64,000 nucleotides of DNA from Streblospio benedicti (GCA_019095985.1 CM032669.1:4073280-4137279); one strand, 5' to 3'; positions 47,027-60,413 are shown, numbered from the stretch's first letter. Made by a program: numbers and translations. Notes: generated from the letters alone by a model not told the origin.

Positions 47027-47310
47027 GAAATTGACAGTCTTAATTAAGGGAACTGAGGTCGGGAATAAACGTTCATTGCTAAATTTCTAGGGTGGGGACC
47101 TCTATCTAGTTACACTAGTTATGAAAACCAAAGTTTTGGAGAGCTTAATAATTTTCATTCTGATCAAATGTGTTGCCTTTCTACAAGATTCTTTATACAT
47201 ATATGTATTTGAATTACTAATTTTAAAATTATTTTCCTAAATCAGTCCCTTTTAAAAAGGGACTGATCTAGGAGGGGGAGATTTTTTGGCGTTTCCGACT
47301 ACTTGTTTTG
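47027..47310 (+). repeat. Dispersed ~85-bp repeat copy 2 and repeat-element end
   Basis: 47027-47113 matches 37007-37094. At 47262-47305, GGAGGGGGAGATTTTTTGGC and TTTCCGACTACTTG match the right end of the repeat element at 29750-29812. Confidence 0.7.
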
Positions 47311-47957
47311 CTTGTAACTTCGTTATTCCGGATACAGTTATCCAGTTAACAGTTATTTTATCATTTCAAAGCTAAGAACATTGTGGATATGACTATCTAT
47401 ACCATTATACAAATGTTTGTATTATTACCAAATAGAAATAACGATTATTACGTTCAGAATGAAGGTGCATTCCTACATATTACCATGTCGTGTTCATGAT
47501 GTGCCATTTTGGTGGAAATGTTATTGTCATGTTGTGGATGGTGAGATTTTAATTGTCCGCTTCAAAGTTGACGTGAGTAATGAAATAATAAATCCGGAAT
47601 ACTGAATTGTTAAAAGTGGAATCACACTAATCCCTGTAATTATATAATTGAGGGCGAGGTTACTTGTGGCACTGTGGCTTCCTCACACCAGTGACGCGTG
47701 TCCAACTTAATTAAAAGATCAAAAGATTTTATTGACAGGTATGCTGACTTGATAGTAAATTGACATGTGGCACTATGGTTATTATCTCATACAATTTACA
47801 TTTTACTGTCAGACTCCTGTTGGTTGGTAAAATACCTGCGTAATATCAAGGCTAGGTGGCTATTAAAGAAAATACGTTGTAGCATAACGCTGATGAATTT
47901 TGGATTGGTACATGTCCTCAGCATATTATCAGTGCTGTATATTGGCTTGTCTATTTC

Positions 47958-48003
47958 AGATACATGTTAAGGAGCCTGAGCAACAGCGACTTGCAGCAGT
48001 GTA
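47958..48003 (+). promoter_or_regulatory. Probable 5' UTR exon start of DCUN1D3
   Basis: TCTATTTCAG at 47950-47959 is a good acceptor with a pyrimidine run, 44 bases before the ATG. An intron in the 5' UTR is therefore likely. The upstream non-coding exon was not identified. Confidence 0.45.
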
Positions 48004-49008
48004 ATGGGGAAGTGTCTGTCATGCTGTGAAGACAACAACCACAGAAGCAATGCTACTCACAATGGTCATGCAATGCCCACCTCTGCCATGCCTCCTGGTC
48101 CACTCATGGCAGGAGGTGTCCCTGTCACCATCCAGAACAAATATAAGGCTGCTGGTGAGCCTCATGGAGAGTTAGGTGGACTGGCAGCACCGCCCATTCT
48201 GGTGACAGATCCGCTGCACACATCGCAAACAAACACGTCACATGCAGGAGTTGCTGCAGCAGCATCCTCCGCTAGTAGTGGCGACAAAAAGACATTTCCC
48301 CCATACACCAAGCTTCCGCCCATCCGCAAGTCCAGCAGTAGCGGTGGAATGTCCGCTTCACGGATGAGCAGTGGAGGCGAGGTCTCGGAGCAGAAAATAA
48401 ACCAGCTCTTCGACGAGTACCGTGACCTCGAGGACGATGCCATTTTGGCAGAGGGCATTGAGCGTTTGTGCCAGGACCTGAACGTGAAACCAGAGGAGTT
48501 TCGTGTGCTGCTGCTTGCATGGAAATTTGATGCTCAACAGATGTGTTATTTCTCAAGACAAGAGATGCTAGAAGGATGCAGGAGACTGCAGGCTGACTCT
48601 ATTAAGGGCATCCAAGTCCGCTTCCCAGACTTGTTAAAAGAGGTTAAAGACAAGCACGTATTCAAGGATTTGTATAAGTGGACTTACAAATTCGGCCTTG
48701 AATTGGGCCAACGAACTTTGCCAACCGAGGTTGCTATTGTGCTATGGAAACTGGTTTTTACTCAAAACGAACCAGCTATCCTTGATCATTGGCTGGATTT
48801 CTTAGCCAGCCATCCCTCCATCCGTGGTATTCCCAAAGACACATGGGATATGTTTTTGAACTTAACTGAAGCAGTTGGTGATGACCTAAGTTTATATGAT
48901 GACACAGAAGCATGGCCAAGCCTCTTTGATGATTTTGTGGAATACGAAAATGATAGACAGAATCAAAATGTGACAAACAAAGATATAAAAGTCTCCGAGG
49001 AGTTTTGA
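48004..49008 (+). CDS. DCUN1D3: DCN1-like protein 3 (cullin neddylation co-E3)
   Basis: An intact single-exon frame of 334 codons. It starts MGKCLSCCED: Gly2 for myristoylation and nearby Cys for palmitoylation, the feature that places DCUN1D3 at membranes and separates it from other DCN1-like proteins. Residues 11-125 are low-complexity (Ala, Ser, Pro, Gly). Residues about 127-315 form the DCUN1/PONY domain, with INQLFDEYRDLEDDAILAEG, LLLAWKFDAQQMCYF, WTYKFGLELGQRTLP, VLWKLVF and HWLDFL. This domain binds cullin WHB regions and the acetylated N-terminus of the NEDD8 E2, and in this paralogue is reported to modulate cullin neddylation. Human DCUN1D3 is about 304 residues; the extra length is in the linker. 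Base composition is richer in GC than the flanks, as for a constrained gene. No break is visible. Confidence 0.97.
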   Translation: MGKCLSCCEDNNHRSNATHNGHAMPTSAMPPGPLMAGGVPVTIQNKYKAAGEPHGELGGLAAPPILVTDPLHTSQTNTSHAGVAAAASSASSGDKKTFPPYTKLPPIRKSSSSGGMSASRMSSGGEVSEQKINQLFDEYRDLEDDAILAEGIERLCQDLNVKPEEFRVLLLAWKFDAQQMCYFSRQEMLEGCRRLQADSIKGIQVRFPDLLKEVKDKHVFKDLYKWTYKFGLELGQRTLPTEVAIVLWKLVFTQNEPAILDHWLDFLASHPSIRGIPKDTWDMFLNLTEAVGDDLSLYDDTEAWPSLFDDFVEYENDRQNQNVTNKDIKVSEEF

Positions 49009-50841
49009 ATCGAATTAATGCTCTTTACAATATTAATTTATTAAAGGAAACTTAAGATTTCTGAGTGTGATGATTTTACATTTGTAATTAAATGTACTTG
49101 TAGTTAAATGATTTTGTTGACACATCTACTTATGTATTTAGGTAACAAGGCATGAAATGTCACCAAAACTACTATCATTATGCAAATTAGACTTAGCATG
49201 TGTGATTAATGTTTGGACAAATTGATTTAAAGAAGTAATCAATTAGTGTTCACCACGTGCCATGTACATTAATGTTTCAATCTGCTTATTTTATTCATCA
49301 TAGGTCTGTCAGTGTTTCATGCATACACATTTGTAAATCATAATATATTTATTAAGTTTACTGATCACTGTAAAGTTTCCCTTTTATTTAAGGTCCAAAT
49401 TTATTATTTTTGCTGTGAACATATTTATTTGCAATATGATTGCTCTATGTCAGCTTTTGATTATGATTATGAAGATCTTGCCAGTGGAATATTTTATTTA
49501 TGATCAGAGATGGTACGGAAGAAATAATGCATACACAGAGATGTGAACTTTAGGTAAAAAAACCCGTAAAATTACAGTTTTTTAGGTCTATAAAATCATT
49601 ACGTCCAGGCTGTAGGTTTATTACGGGATTCAGATACATGTAGTTTCATCGAAAATATGTACTTTTCCAAGCAAATCGTGTCCCCAGCCATTGACAGACA
49701 TTGACCTAGTTTTGCTGTTCACAATGCAACCTTGATTTTATGAAACGAAAGTGTTTTTGGCTGGATCACGCCGACAATTAATGTATAGCGAGGGAAAACG
49801 TGTTTGCGCGTTGCTGTATTTGCGTTGTGATAAATGCATATTGTGCCGGGCACTAGTATGTGTAACAGGTGCACAGGTGCCAAAATGGCGATTTTGAGTA
49901 GGAAACATGAAAAACTTGGTTTTTAGTTAACCTTAGGTGTCTAAACTTAGATCCCTAGTTTCAGTTTTGCGCCGATGCGTACTGGAAGGGTCCGATGAAT
50001 GAAAAAAAATTTCTTGCTAAATCTGTTTATATTATCCGCCCGGCATAATATAATTCTTGTCTTTTTTCATTCTAAATCGTCGTATCTATGTTTGCATCGC
50101 TTGATTTCTTCTATTAAGTGTGGCCAACTTAGCAGTGGTCACATGACTTAGCCTTATGACGGGCGGAACATTTGAACTACTGAGCATGCGCACTGACACA
50201 GAAACATGCTTGTGTATACATTTTTCATATCACAATATTATAAAGTAAGTTATTTCTATTTCATGGTAAGCATTCATAATAGATTGGTTGAATAACATTA
50301 TTAATGGGTTATATATTGCTATATTTGAGAACGACGATTGACAAATGCAATGTTTAATTGATTTGACACCCAGAATCACATGTGCACAACTTAGATCTAG
50401 CGATGATGAAAGCAGAAACAGGTGTCTTCATATATGAGTTCAACCGTATTTGCTTAAAGAACAATAAAATAAGTGCCTACTAATGGAAACAATAGTATTA
50501 TAAAGATATGTAAATAAAAAGTTTTTGGAATAGTGAACAGCAAAAGAAAGAAAAGACAAGATAACATGAATAGTATTATTGTTTCCCAAGACAAAGCACA
50601 ACTGAAAGAACACAATGACTTAATCTGTCATTGATTTACTAGTGGTTACAAGATTTAATAACAGCCTTTTAATATGACTGGCTTTTCAGTAATCTGGTGC
50701 AATGCCCACATATGCTGCCAAATTTAGAATCAGACCACAGTAGTATTTAATATTCACAGCAAATGTTGATTTCTTTAGGCCTGAATAGCTCATTAATTGA
50801 ACAGGCCTTGCTGATTAGTAAGACTTCGGGACCAAAGGTCA
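49009..50841. other. DCUN1D3 3' flank
   Basis: AT-rich sequence likely to include the 3' UTR; ATTAAA occurs about 30 bases after the stop. Nothing else is recognised. Confidence 0.4.
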
Positions 50842-50970
50842 CAGCAGATCTACGTAAGTGATTGAACTTTCTTTCAAATAAACCGTATGCAATGACATAT
50901 ACTCACAGCAGATCTACTCAAATTATTGAACTGTCTTTCAAATAAACCATATGCAATGACATATACGCCC
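50842..50970 (+). repeat. Two tandem ~63-bp units
   Basis: Both units contain CAGCAGATCTAC, ATTGAACT, CTTTCAAATAAACC and TATGCAATGACATATAC. Confidence 0.85.
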
Positions 50971-51564
50971 AGGAAAGTTACTTTTGGTGAAATTACCGTG
51001 CCAAAATAAAGTCAGCTTTGTTGGTGGGAAAAGAAATTCAGAACCACGTTCGATGTTAGGCCCAGGGACCTTTATACATGAATAGACGAATGCAATGTCA
51101 TAATAACAAAGAATATTTTTAAAACGTGAAATTTTTATTCAATTAACGCAAACACAGTCTTTTTAAAACTATTTTGATGGTACAAATTTTGGATTGATTT
51201 TTTTTATTTTGCTCCTCCCCCTCCTTAGAAATGAGCATTTTTTTTATATATATCATCCTCCCTACACTCCCTCCCAGAGAGCAGCAGTCATATTTTTTTC
51301 AAACACCCCCCCCATGAAAATTTTAGATCCCCCAAAAAATCTGAAACTAGGGATCAAAGTTTTGTTGCCTTATCAATTTTACAAAGTAATAGGTCATTAT
51401 CAACAGTCATGAAATGCATCTGTACCATGGACGTGTGATTTAAGATGCTCGATGAAAGAAACAATCCATTCAATCTTGCCACCCAATATTCTGCTCTACA
51501 GACTTCACTGATTTAAGAAAAAAGATGTTCAAGAATACGAACTATTATTTGTACAGTGGAGGAT

Positions 51565-54500
51565 TACTCCTGAAGATAAGGGGGTCTGAGCATACATTTT
51601 TGGTGCCCTAAGTTACTCTTCAGATTATGATAGGGGACCATCTAAGGTTGAAACAAAATGAGGGTAGACATGTCATGCCCGGGCAGCAAGGGAGAAAATC
51701 CAAGATGGCCGCCAATATGGCCACATTTACATAATCTCATCTAACTTTGATATTTTAGAAGGTAAGATGCTGATATTTGTGTCAAAATATAAGTTTTTAG
51801 GGTCAAGGAATCCCACAGTACAAATTAAAATGTAAAAGATTTAGAGAAAAAGTCAATAATTCAAGATGGCCGCCAATATGACCACCATCATTGTTTTTTA
51901 CAAAAACGGCTTTAACTTTTAAAGTAGGCTACATAGAAATATAAAATTGGTGTCTAAATATAGGTTTGTGGGGTCAAGGAATCTTCTTGTAATGAAAAAA
52001 ATATACATATCCTTAACATGTGGATCATTATATCAAAACTTATGGTCATGCAAAATCATATAATCTGGTATTTTATTTCACAGTTATCTTTACACTAATC
52101 ATGACATTCTGCATAAATGTTGTTATAGCAAATTTGATTTTCATATCATACTATAATGCATTTAAAGTTTTACACACCTTTGTGTCATAGTAAGACACAG
52201 TCAACAGTTTCTAACCTTTGCTATAAGATTAAAGTACGCGTATTTATTCTTTTTTATATCTTGAATTGGTTACATTTGAAATGGGACATGGAGAACAACA
52301 TTTGGATGTTTGCAGTCTTTTTCTTTAACTGTTTGACATTTGCAGAATGCACACCATGCCTGCTTTTTACAAATGCAATTTGTTGTTGCACATTTTCCAC
52401 AATTGCAATTTGAAAATAAGTCTTCTGGCACCAGCACCCTAAGATTACACGGCAGTAACAACTCGTTTTCCTTGTAGTAGCCAAAATAGGTAGGGTCAAG
52501 TCTTTGCTGGTGAAGACAGTTAACTTGAATATGTGTTCCATAAAATGCCCGTAGTATGTGTTCTTTGGCAGCTTGACTAGTTGGTGGCAATTCATCCAAG
52601 GTTTTCTTACTATGGTGGTAGAGGTGGTATCGTAGGTCATTAAGTGTCTTCAGTGGTGTACCAGTCTTGAGCACTTAAACCAAGTACTCTCCTACAAGAT
52701 TCAGATCAATATAATTTGGATCCTGTCCAAACTCACTGAGGTAATGATCTAGGCTCACTTTAAGAGTTGTTTGTTTGGTGCCAAATTTGCTTGTGGTATA
52801 AGGGGGTCTGAGCATACATAGCTAATAGCTAATAGCTAATGAACAGCTGGTAGAACCTTACACATGATTGGGCCTATAATGGCCCCAATTCTGTGCACTG
52901 GAATATATCTTGTGGTATGTCCAATACCACCCCTCATCCATACCTCTCTCAGACCATGCACTTGAAGGACTCCCCAGTAATGCAACAAAAATATCAAGAC
53001 GTCTGTATCATTAGAAAGAACAACAAGTCTTCTTGCTCCAAATTTCACAGCATCTACAGCATGTGGGATGAGTCTCTGGTCAGCCTCTTCAAGTTCTACC
53101 TCTAGACGAGGCTCTCTGACAGAGATCCATCAGCAGGCAATAATAGGCATTCTGCTGTGTCAGTTTCCCCAAGAATGCCAGTTCCACTGAGTATCACTTG
53201 CTTTCTAGGAAACTTGTCATGAGCACATTGGATTATAGTGATTCTTAACAAATCCTGCAGTTTCGATTTATTGTTTGCAGAAGCCCAAAATGAGTCCATT
53301 TCTCCTGGAAGTGGAGTGTCAATGTACAGGGTGTTGATGTCAATTGGTGTAGTGTCACATCTTCTGATACTTTTGCTGTCTTTGACAGACCCATCAATGT
53401 AGGTGTCAAAAACGAAATCTATCCTACTTGCTTGTGAACAAAGACCCTTTACCATTGCAAGAAAACTATCAGACACATCACCAAAAGTCTTGAGATTAGT
53501 GATGGGCACACGTCGAACTTGAGCCATGACATCTACAAGGTAAGCTGTAATTTCCTGTGTCCATTGATCCTTGGCTACCCAGTCTTGTAATGTGAGCTTT
53601 ACTTCCAAAGTTTTGCACAAGTCACTCTTTACTGGCTTTGTCATTAGCCCATCTTTATCAAAAGTTGTGCTCACTAGATCATACTGAAACAGACGTTTAT
53701 TATCATATCCTCTGACATGGGCTATATCCAAGACCTTCTACCCTTCTGCTAGCTCCTTCTGCTCATCTTTCATCTTTATCTCTGCTGGCTTTTTCTTCTA
53801 TCTGATGCTCAGGAATGTTTTCAAGTTTTAGCAATGAATGGTTGCAGTCAATCGCTTCTCCTTTGTTATGAATCTTTCTCTGCAAAAAGTATCATACAGC
53901 TCTCGTCCTTTTGTGTCAATGTTCAGCAAATCCTTGCGAATCTCCTCTGCCATCACCACCTGAGTAACTATGTTGTGGAGCTTCTATTCAGAACCAGCCA
54001 ATACATGAATTGGATTTTCTTTGCTCTTAACATATGTCAGCATTTCTCCAATCTTGACTTCAGATGATGAAGTTTCCAGATTAGTAAACTCATGGTTTAC
54101 AATTAAACTAAATCAATTCTGTGTTTTTAGCTCATACACCACTCACTTGTCTGTGTAGGTTGGTTACACCCATCATTTCATGGAATATTAATTCCCACTG
54201 AGCAACGTACTGTATTCTTTTGGTGAACCCAATAATTCCTGCACTAGTTTTCTTTGAAAATGTAATGAAAACTTTGTAGGGGGTGGGGTGGGGGTGGGGG
54301 TAATGGCAGTGATATGCATATGCAAGTCTACTACAAGATGCATTATCAATGTTGAGATGCCAGGTTAAATGATTTTGCATGATCATAAGTTTTGAGTTAT
54401 GATCCACATGTTAAGGTTATGTGTATTTTGTGATTACTAGAAGATTCATTGACCCCACAAACCTATATTTAGACACCAATTTTATATTTCTATGTAGCCT

Positions 54501-54861
54501 ACTTTAAAAGTTAAAGCCGTTTTTGTTAAAAAAAAACCAACGATTTTGGTGGTCGTATTGGCAGCCATCTTGAATTATTGACTTTTAATCTAAATCTTTT
54601 ACATTTTAATTTGTACCGTGGGATTCCTTGACCCTAAAAACTTATGTTTTGACACCAGTATCAGCCTCCTACCTTCTAAAATAACCAAGTTAGATGCGAT
54701 TATGTAAATGCGGCCATCTTGGATTTTCTCCCTTGCTGCCCGGGTATGATATGTCCCTGATCCCTGATTTTTTTTCAACCTTAGATGGTGCCCTATCATA
54801 ATCTGAAGAGTAACTTAGGGCACCAAAAATGTATGCTCAGACCCCCTTATCTTCTGGAGTA
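51565..54861. mobile_element. DNA element with 464-bp terminal inverted repeats
   Basis: Bases 51565-52028 are the diverged reverse complement of 54399-54861. The tips read TACTCC-N-GAAGATAAGGGGG. GAT flanks both sides (51562-51564, 54862-54864) and may be a 3-bp target duplication. The only coding content is the EEAD/DTD family gene on the minus strand. No DDE transposase is seen. A 22-base copy of the tip also lies inside, at 52798-52819, followed by three AGCTAAT units. The copy is decayed. Confidence 0.85.
52254..54070 (-). pseudogene. EEAD/DTD family gene, subfamily B, inside the TIR element
   Basis: Reading from 54070 down, the minus strand shows EEIRKDLLNIDTKGRELYDT, RVPITNLKTFGDVSDSFLAM and IDFVFDTYIDGSVKDSKSIR. 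Next come LEEADQRLIPHAVDAVK with SNDTDVLIFLL, then CKVLPAVH, and after the internal tip copy KTLDELPPTSQAAKEHILRA. It ends with a Cys-rich tail, CNCGKCATTNCICKKQAWC. The acidic EEAD and DTD with hydrophobic strands suggest a PIN/FEN-like nuclease fold. The order matches the relatives at 41-43 kb, but sequence differs strongly. Several breaks are present. Its position between long TIRs suggests that this family is the protein cargo, or the mobilising enzyme, of that element. Confidence 0.65.
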
Positions 54862-55384
54862 GATCTGGGGTGGGTTGAGGGTTGCTACAAGGTGTAGTTA
54901 TAGACTAGTAATGTCACAGGGATAGAACAATTACATGTATTTAGTAATCCTTGTAAAATAAGAGGAGTGTTATGATGACCATCATACAGACAGACGCTAC
55001 AGTTGCTACCTTAGTATAAAACTATCAAATACTTAGTAATTTTATTACTCTATACAAATAGTAATGAAATTAATATTTTCTTATATTTTTATTGTCATTT
55101 TAAGTATGTACTAAACCGTAAAACATTAAGATTTTATTAAGGTTTTTCTCATTTTCTTTTGCGAAGGCCGGTTCACATCTCTGCATACATGTATGTGGCA
55201 ATTTCACTCCTATACATGAATTTCCTAACTTCTTACAATGTGTGATAGAACTTGAATAACATTTTGTAGATACGCATTTTTTTGTGAGTCAAACGTGTAA
55301 TTTCTAGTCAAATAGACACACTTAATAAAAATTATTTTCCTTCTTTTTCTCAAGTCTAAAAAATTCACATTTGATTGACAATAC

Positions 55385-58338
55385 AATGGACCGATCCGAG
55401 ATTGTCGTCAGATGTAAAAAAAAATGCATGTACTGCATACCTTCTCATAAACAGTTTTTGCTGATTTTGTGCTAAAATATGGAAGTTTATTAAGATTAAT
55501 GACATGTTTGTTGTATAATAGGATAAAAGACTGTAAATGATTTGTTAATTGCATCCTCTTGCTGTTATATAGTATTGGGTGATAGTTATCAAATTCTGAT
55601 TTCACCGACACAAAGATTCAGATTCTGAATGATAAGGATATATACTACACTTTTAAGACTATAATTCTTACAAGGTTTTCAGGAGGGATACAAACATCAG
55701 GAGAATGGAAGGCAAAGCTTGTGGCTAATATGCCACTTTGTAATCAATGTATTATTGATATTATTAACTAAAACCTACAAAGCATGCACATATTAACATG
55801 TATCCAATACCTCCTGGAGAATATGCTATTGTGAAAATTAGATACATTGGCTTAAAATTTCCTCCTTTCAGAGGATGTCACATTTTCCAGGATTTTCACC
55901 AATTAAAAAATCATATGAATAAATATTATCATTAACCATGTTGCATACATGTACCTATATAATTGCAAACCTCTTCTATTTTCAACACTGCAAGTCTCTA
56001 TCACTTTCTAACACAGTTTCCATGACATGTACAGAAATGACAGCCGATCTGATGCTTTGTGTGGATGTCCGACCAACATTTTTCGTAAACCATAAAAAAT
56101 GTCAATAAAAAAGGACAATCTGTTTCATAATCAGAGTCCATAAACTTGAATGCTTCATTCCACCATCACCACCAGGCACGTGCATTTGTTTGTGAGATGC
56201 ACATGCTACTAAAGAGCATTATAAAGAGATCTGACGTCGTATGCAGGGTGTCCAGGGAAAAATAATAGCTATTAAAAGGTCTTATTTTGCATTAGGAGGT
56301 CATAATTTGTCTTAAAAACAGGTCTTTTGTGATAAGTATCAATTTTCCTTGTGTGTTTTTTCGATTACTGGCACGGCCATTTTTAGTTCGTAGCTATTTC
56401 ATGGCGGCATAGCCTCGTTCAACCATACTGCATTGCATTGGTGCGTGCATGTCACCACTGGGCATGGATGATTGAGGCTAATGGCGGCAATGTAGAAATT
56501 ATTTAGAATATTAAACATTGGTTTTTGTTAAAGGTTTATATATCATAATGAAGTTGAATTTCTTGGCAGCACGAATATGTATTTTAATTTAAAATCAAAC
56601 TACTGTTACTATGTCTAAACGTCTGTCAAACTTTGAAGTGCGATCCGCTTCAAAATGGCTACTGATACGTTGCAAATTAATAGCTGTTGAATGAAACTTC
56701 TTAATATTCTCTTAAGATATTGGGGAACATTAAAATAAATTATATACGATGATTCCTCATACGATTTTACGTAAAGTTATCTCGTTTTGATTACGATCGC
56801 TCTGTTGTTATGCTCCAAACAAATGAATACTTTGTATGTCGAAGCTTTTGACAGCCTTTTGGCTGACCAGTTACAGATTGCGTATGAACTACGTATTTAG
56901 ACGTATGAATTAAATAATTCTGATAATGTCAATATGTGCGCGTTATAATAATAAGAATATATAAAATTGTAAATAATTCTGAAATTGTATATGATGATGT
57001 CAATATGTGCTCGTTGAAATAATAAGAATATCGATATACTATGTTAAAAAAGTCTTATTTTTTCTTCTGAACAGGTCTTAAAAAAACTTTAAAAAGTCAG
57101 ACACCCTGGTATGTTTCCTATAGTGGACGTAGAAGTATTGAAAAGGTACGAGCCAGTGCGAGCTTCGGGATGATTTACATCTGAAGTGACTAAGTATATT
57201 TGTAGGTTTATTATGACAGACTCGCACTGCCACACAAATATATTGTAATTATCTCGCTTATTAGTTGTCGAATTAATACAATATTTTGATGGAAATAAGC
57301 TGTAGTAATATGCGATTCCATCCATATATATAAGTCTATGTAATTGTGCAATCTAAATAGTTTATTATGAGCATTTATGTTGTACATTGGAAAGTTTGAC
57401 AGGTGAAATTTGGCGACAGTGCTGTGTTGATGTTTGCAGGTTATTACAATAACTATTTAATATTTTGGTTCCATGTGTTGAAAATTAGAAACTACATACA
57501 TTCCTTGTCGGCATGCCTTACTTTTGTAGGAATTGATGCAATAATTAATGCACAGCAATAATTTTCAAAAGGGCATCTCTTACTTTTTTGTTCGGTTTTA
57601 CTACAGGAATGTCTACATTACACTAGCACAGAAAACTAGCAAATATAATGTTGGATCTGAATTATCCCCTTTAAAAGTATATGAGAATGATAAAGAAACT
57701 ATATGTGATTGATTTGATACCAAGAAATCAAAAATCAAACAATTATAAGTTTGTCAAAAATAAGTTGAAAGATGTGTGAAATGTTGACAATTGCTTTTTT
57801 TATCAAAGAGCATTACCTCTATCAGTAGCAGTTGACCAAAAAACACCATGTACCACATCACGGTTGTCGTATTAATATATAATTTTGGTGGAAAATAATC
57901 TGGAGTAATATGCAAATCCATTTATATACATAAGTCTGTAAGTGGTTTAACGAAATAGTTTTTTTTTGAGCATGGCCATATATTTGACAGTTGCTGTTCA
58001 GCGGGAATACCCATGCCTATAGGTAAACAACATGGTTTGTAGATTTTCCTGTGAAGTTTTTTTTCGGGGATTTCAACGCCCAGAAATAGTGTATGTATTG
58101 TAGATCTCATTCATAGCTATTTATAATTCTAATCATAAAATGCAAATATCATATCACGTCAAAATCGGCCAATTTCCTATTCATTTGTACAAGAGAGCGT
58201 TTGTTGATCATCCCCAGGCACGCACCTGCTGTTATTGGTTGGGAACGCAGATAGTGTTACGTATCTCATTAAATAATCTCTGGTGCTACGTTTTGATTGT
58301 CAATATGGCTTTGTGGATGGGGCTCGGATCGGTCCATT
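55385..58338. mobile_element. Possible element with 16-bp perfect inverted tips
   Basis: AATGGACCGATCCGAG at 55385-55400 is exactly inverted at 58323-58338. The 2.95-kb span encloses the hAT-like MITE at 56244-57108 and two direct ~110-bp repeats (57265-57370, 57862-57970). No transposase and no clear target duplication. Confidence 0.4.
56244..57108. mobile_element. hAT-like MITE (865 bp)
   Basis: Tips CAGGGTGTCC and the complement of CAGGGTGTCT; GTATG directly repeated at both flanks. Both ends are rich in AGGTCTTA-type motifs. No transposase. Its interior (56530-56850) is homologous to that of the piggyBac-like MITE at 45115-45891. Confidence 0.7.
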
Positions 58339-60413
58339 AGAAAGTTAGGTAGTTGATGAAACAGATTTGGGCAAAGTTGTCTTACGTCTGTGGATATAAG
58401 AATTCATACAAAAACACGACATAAACAAAGCACTATGTATTATTGTTGTGCAATTTTTTTTATTTTTTTTTAACCTGAAAGGGTAATGTATGCAATGTGT
58501 TACACATTTTCATGTGTATAGATGTATTTAACGTTTTGTTTCAATGTAGAAAATAGTAGATATGTAGCCCAACATGTCAGTAATTGTCTATAACTTGATG
58601 GCTTTTTTATGAGTTCTCCAAAAATTAATATGAATTGTCAAGTAAAAATGTAAAAAAATGTTTGTTATCGTCGGTGTACTCACTAAATTATTATATCAAT
58701 TTTTTCAACTTTACTGTGTAAATCAATCTATAAACAACTTTTGAAAAAAAACAATGTTTGATTTCTAAATTCATTTTTGTTGGTTGTAGAGATGAAACAT
58801 AGACTTTAGTTTCAAGATAGAAAAATTATGGTACATTATCAAAAACAATTAAGATGAAAAGTGTTCGTAGTCTTCATTGTAATATCGGACATTGCTCCAT
58901 GTAGAAAAGCTAGTAGGTATTGATCGATTATCCCAGTGTGGCTGTGTGCTTTTCAAACATCCAAGCTTTACAATTACTACAATGTAGTAATCCATTAAGT
59001 TTTGTTTCAGTTCTTTTGATCAAAGCTCTTGGCATGGTGGACGCTTCTGTATTAACTGTTGTGCAATCCCATGTATAACATGGTTTCTGTGGTGATTTTA
59101 CTCATGGTCTTAACATAAGTTGCTGGTGGACCAATTTATTTTTAGTAGTTGTTAGGCAAATTCAGTACTTAAAAATCCTGAAGAAATTAAATAAGTTTAA
59201 AGATTGAACGAATTGTTTCAGTATCGGCTTGTTAACAAATCATGATTTTGGCATTTTGTACCAATTCACTGTGATCAAAATTTTAACGAATTTAAATTTT
59301 GTTTCAGCATTTCATGGTAATGCTTCAGTTTACATTGTTCATTGTTCAAGTACTCATGTAAACTATGAATGAAGTATTGTTATTCTTTTATTTTTTGATA
59401 TGTATGTGTATGTATGTAAATGGAATTGTTTCATGTATGCGTAAAACTGGGTTTCTCTGAAATAAAACAGCTGGAACTGCATTGTTTAATATATTCTCAA
59501 TTTTTTTACATTTAGCAATTCCTATATGGTAAAAAGTGGCCACCTAATGTGCTATTATTTTTTTTCTGATCTCAGACCCAGCTAGTGGTATGCTAGGTTT
59601 AAGATGTTCCATCAAATTCAAGCATATATTGTTTGTAATCTTGTATGTTTATATATCGAGCTCAAAATTTTAAGCTTTTTCTAAACAAATAAGATATGGC
59701 ACATGACAAAAAAATCAAGAGCCTCGATCAACTAGGCCAAGTATTGTATGCATGACCTGGTTCATTTGTCTAGGTTTGTTTACATAAAAACGTGCTCAGT
59801 TTTACCCAGATTTGGGTAAAGTATTTCATTGGTTGAAAATATCACGTGGTCTTTCCAGCACACAGATTACAATGACTTAAGGTTTTTTTATGTCACAAAT
59901 ACCTGTTTGACGTCCAAACGTCGAAATGAGATACAATGGTGTAATTTATAACGTTTATTAAAATATGTCCACAACTCAATATTATATGTTTCACAATTTG
60001 AATAGAATGTAATCCATAAGTGTCTGTTAAAAATGAACAGCTTTAATTGAAACTTAATTCATAACTTTGACTAACTTAACTTTATGACTGAAAACTTTGA
60101 CTGACTCAAATGACAAAACCCACTATTTATATAGGTTCAGAGAATTACCTGGAAAAGAACATTCTACAAAATTCTTAACTAATAATTCTCACATAATCTA
60201 GAATCATCTATACACAAAACACATTGCAGTATTGGGGAATTCCCCAGCGGCGGACAAACTGTGCCAAAAGCTGACCGTGCAGAACGCTGCTAGCTAGTAT
60301 GTGCAATACAATTAATGCACACACATTAGTACCAGTAATTAATAGTACAGACAAGCACATTTCATTATGTATGCTCACACTAACTTGTTAATTATTATTA
60401 AAAAGGATACATA
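58339..60413. other. Non-coding, nothing recognised
   Basis: AT-rich sequence with short frames only. Confidence 0.4.

Noticed and set aside
48162-48976. Minus-strand frames within DCUN1D3
   Set aside because: They are antisense to a fully conserved gene and have no domain.
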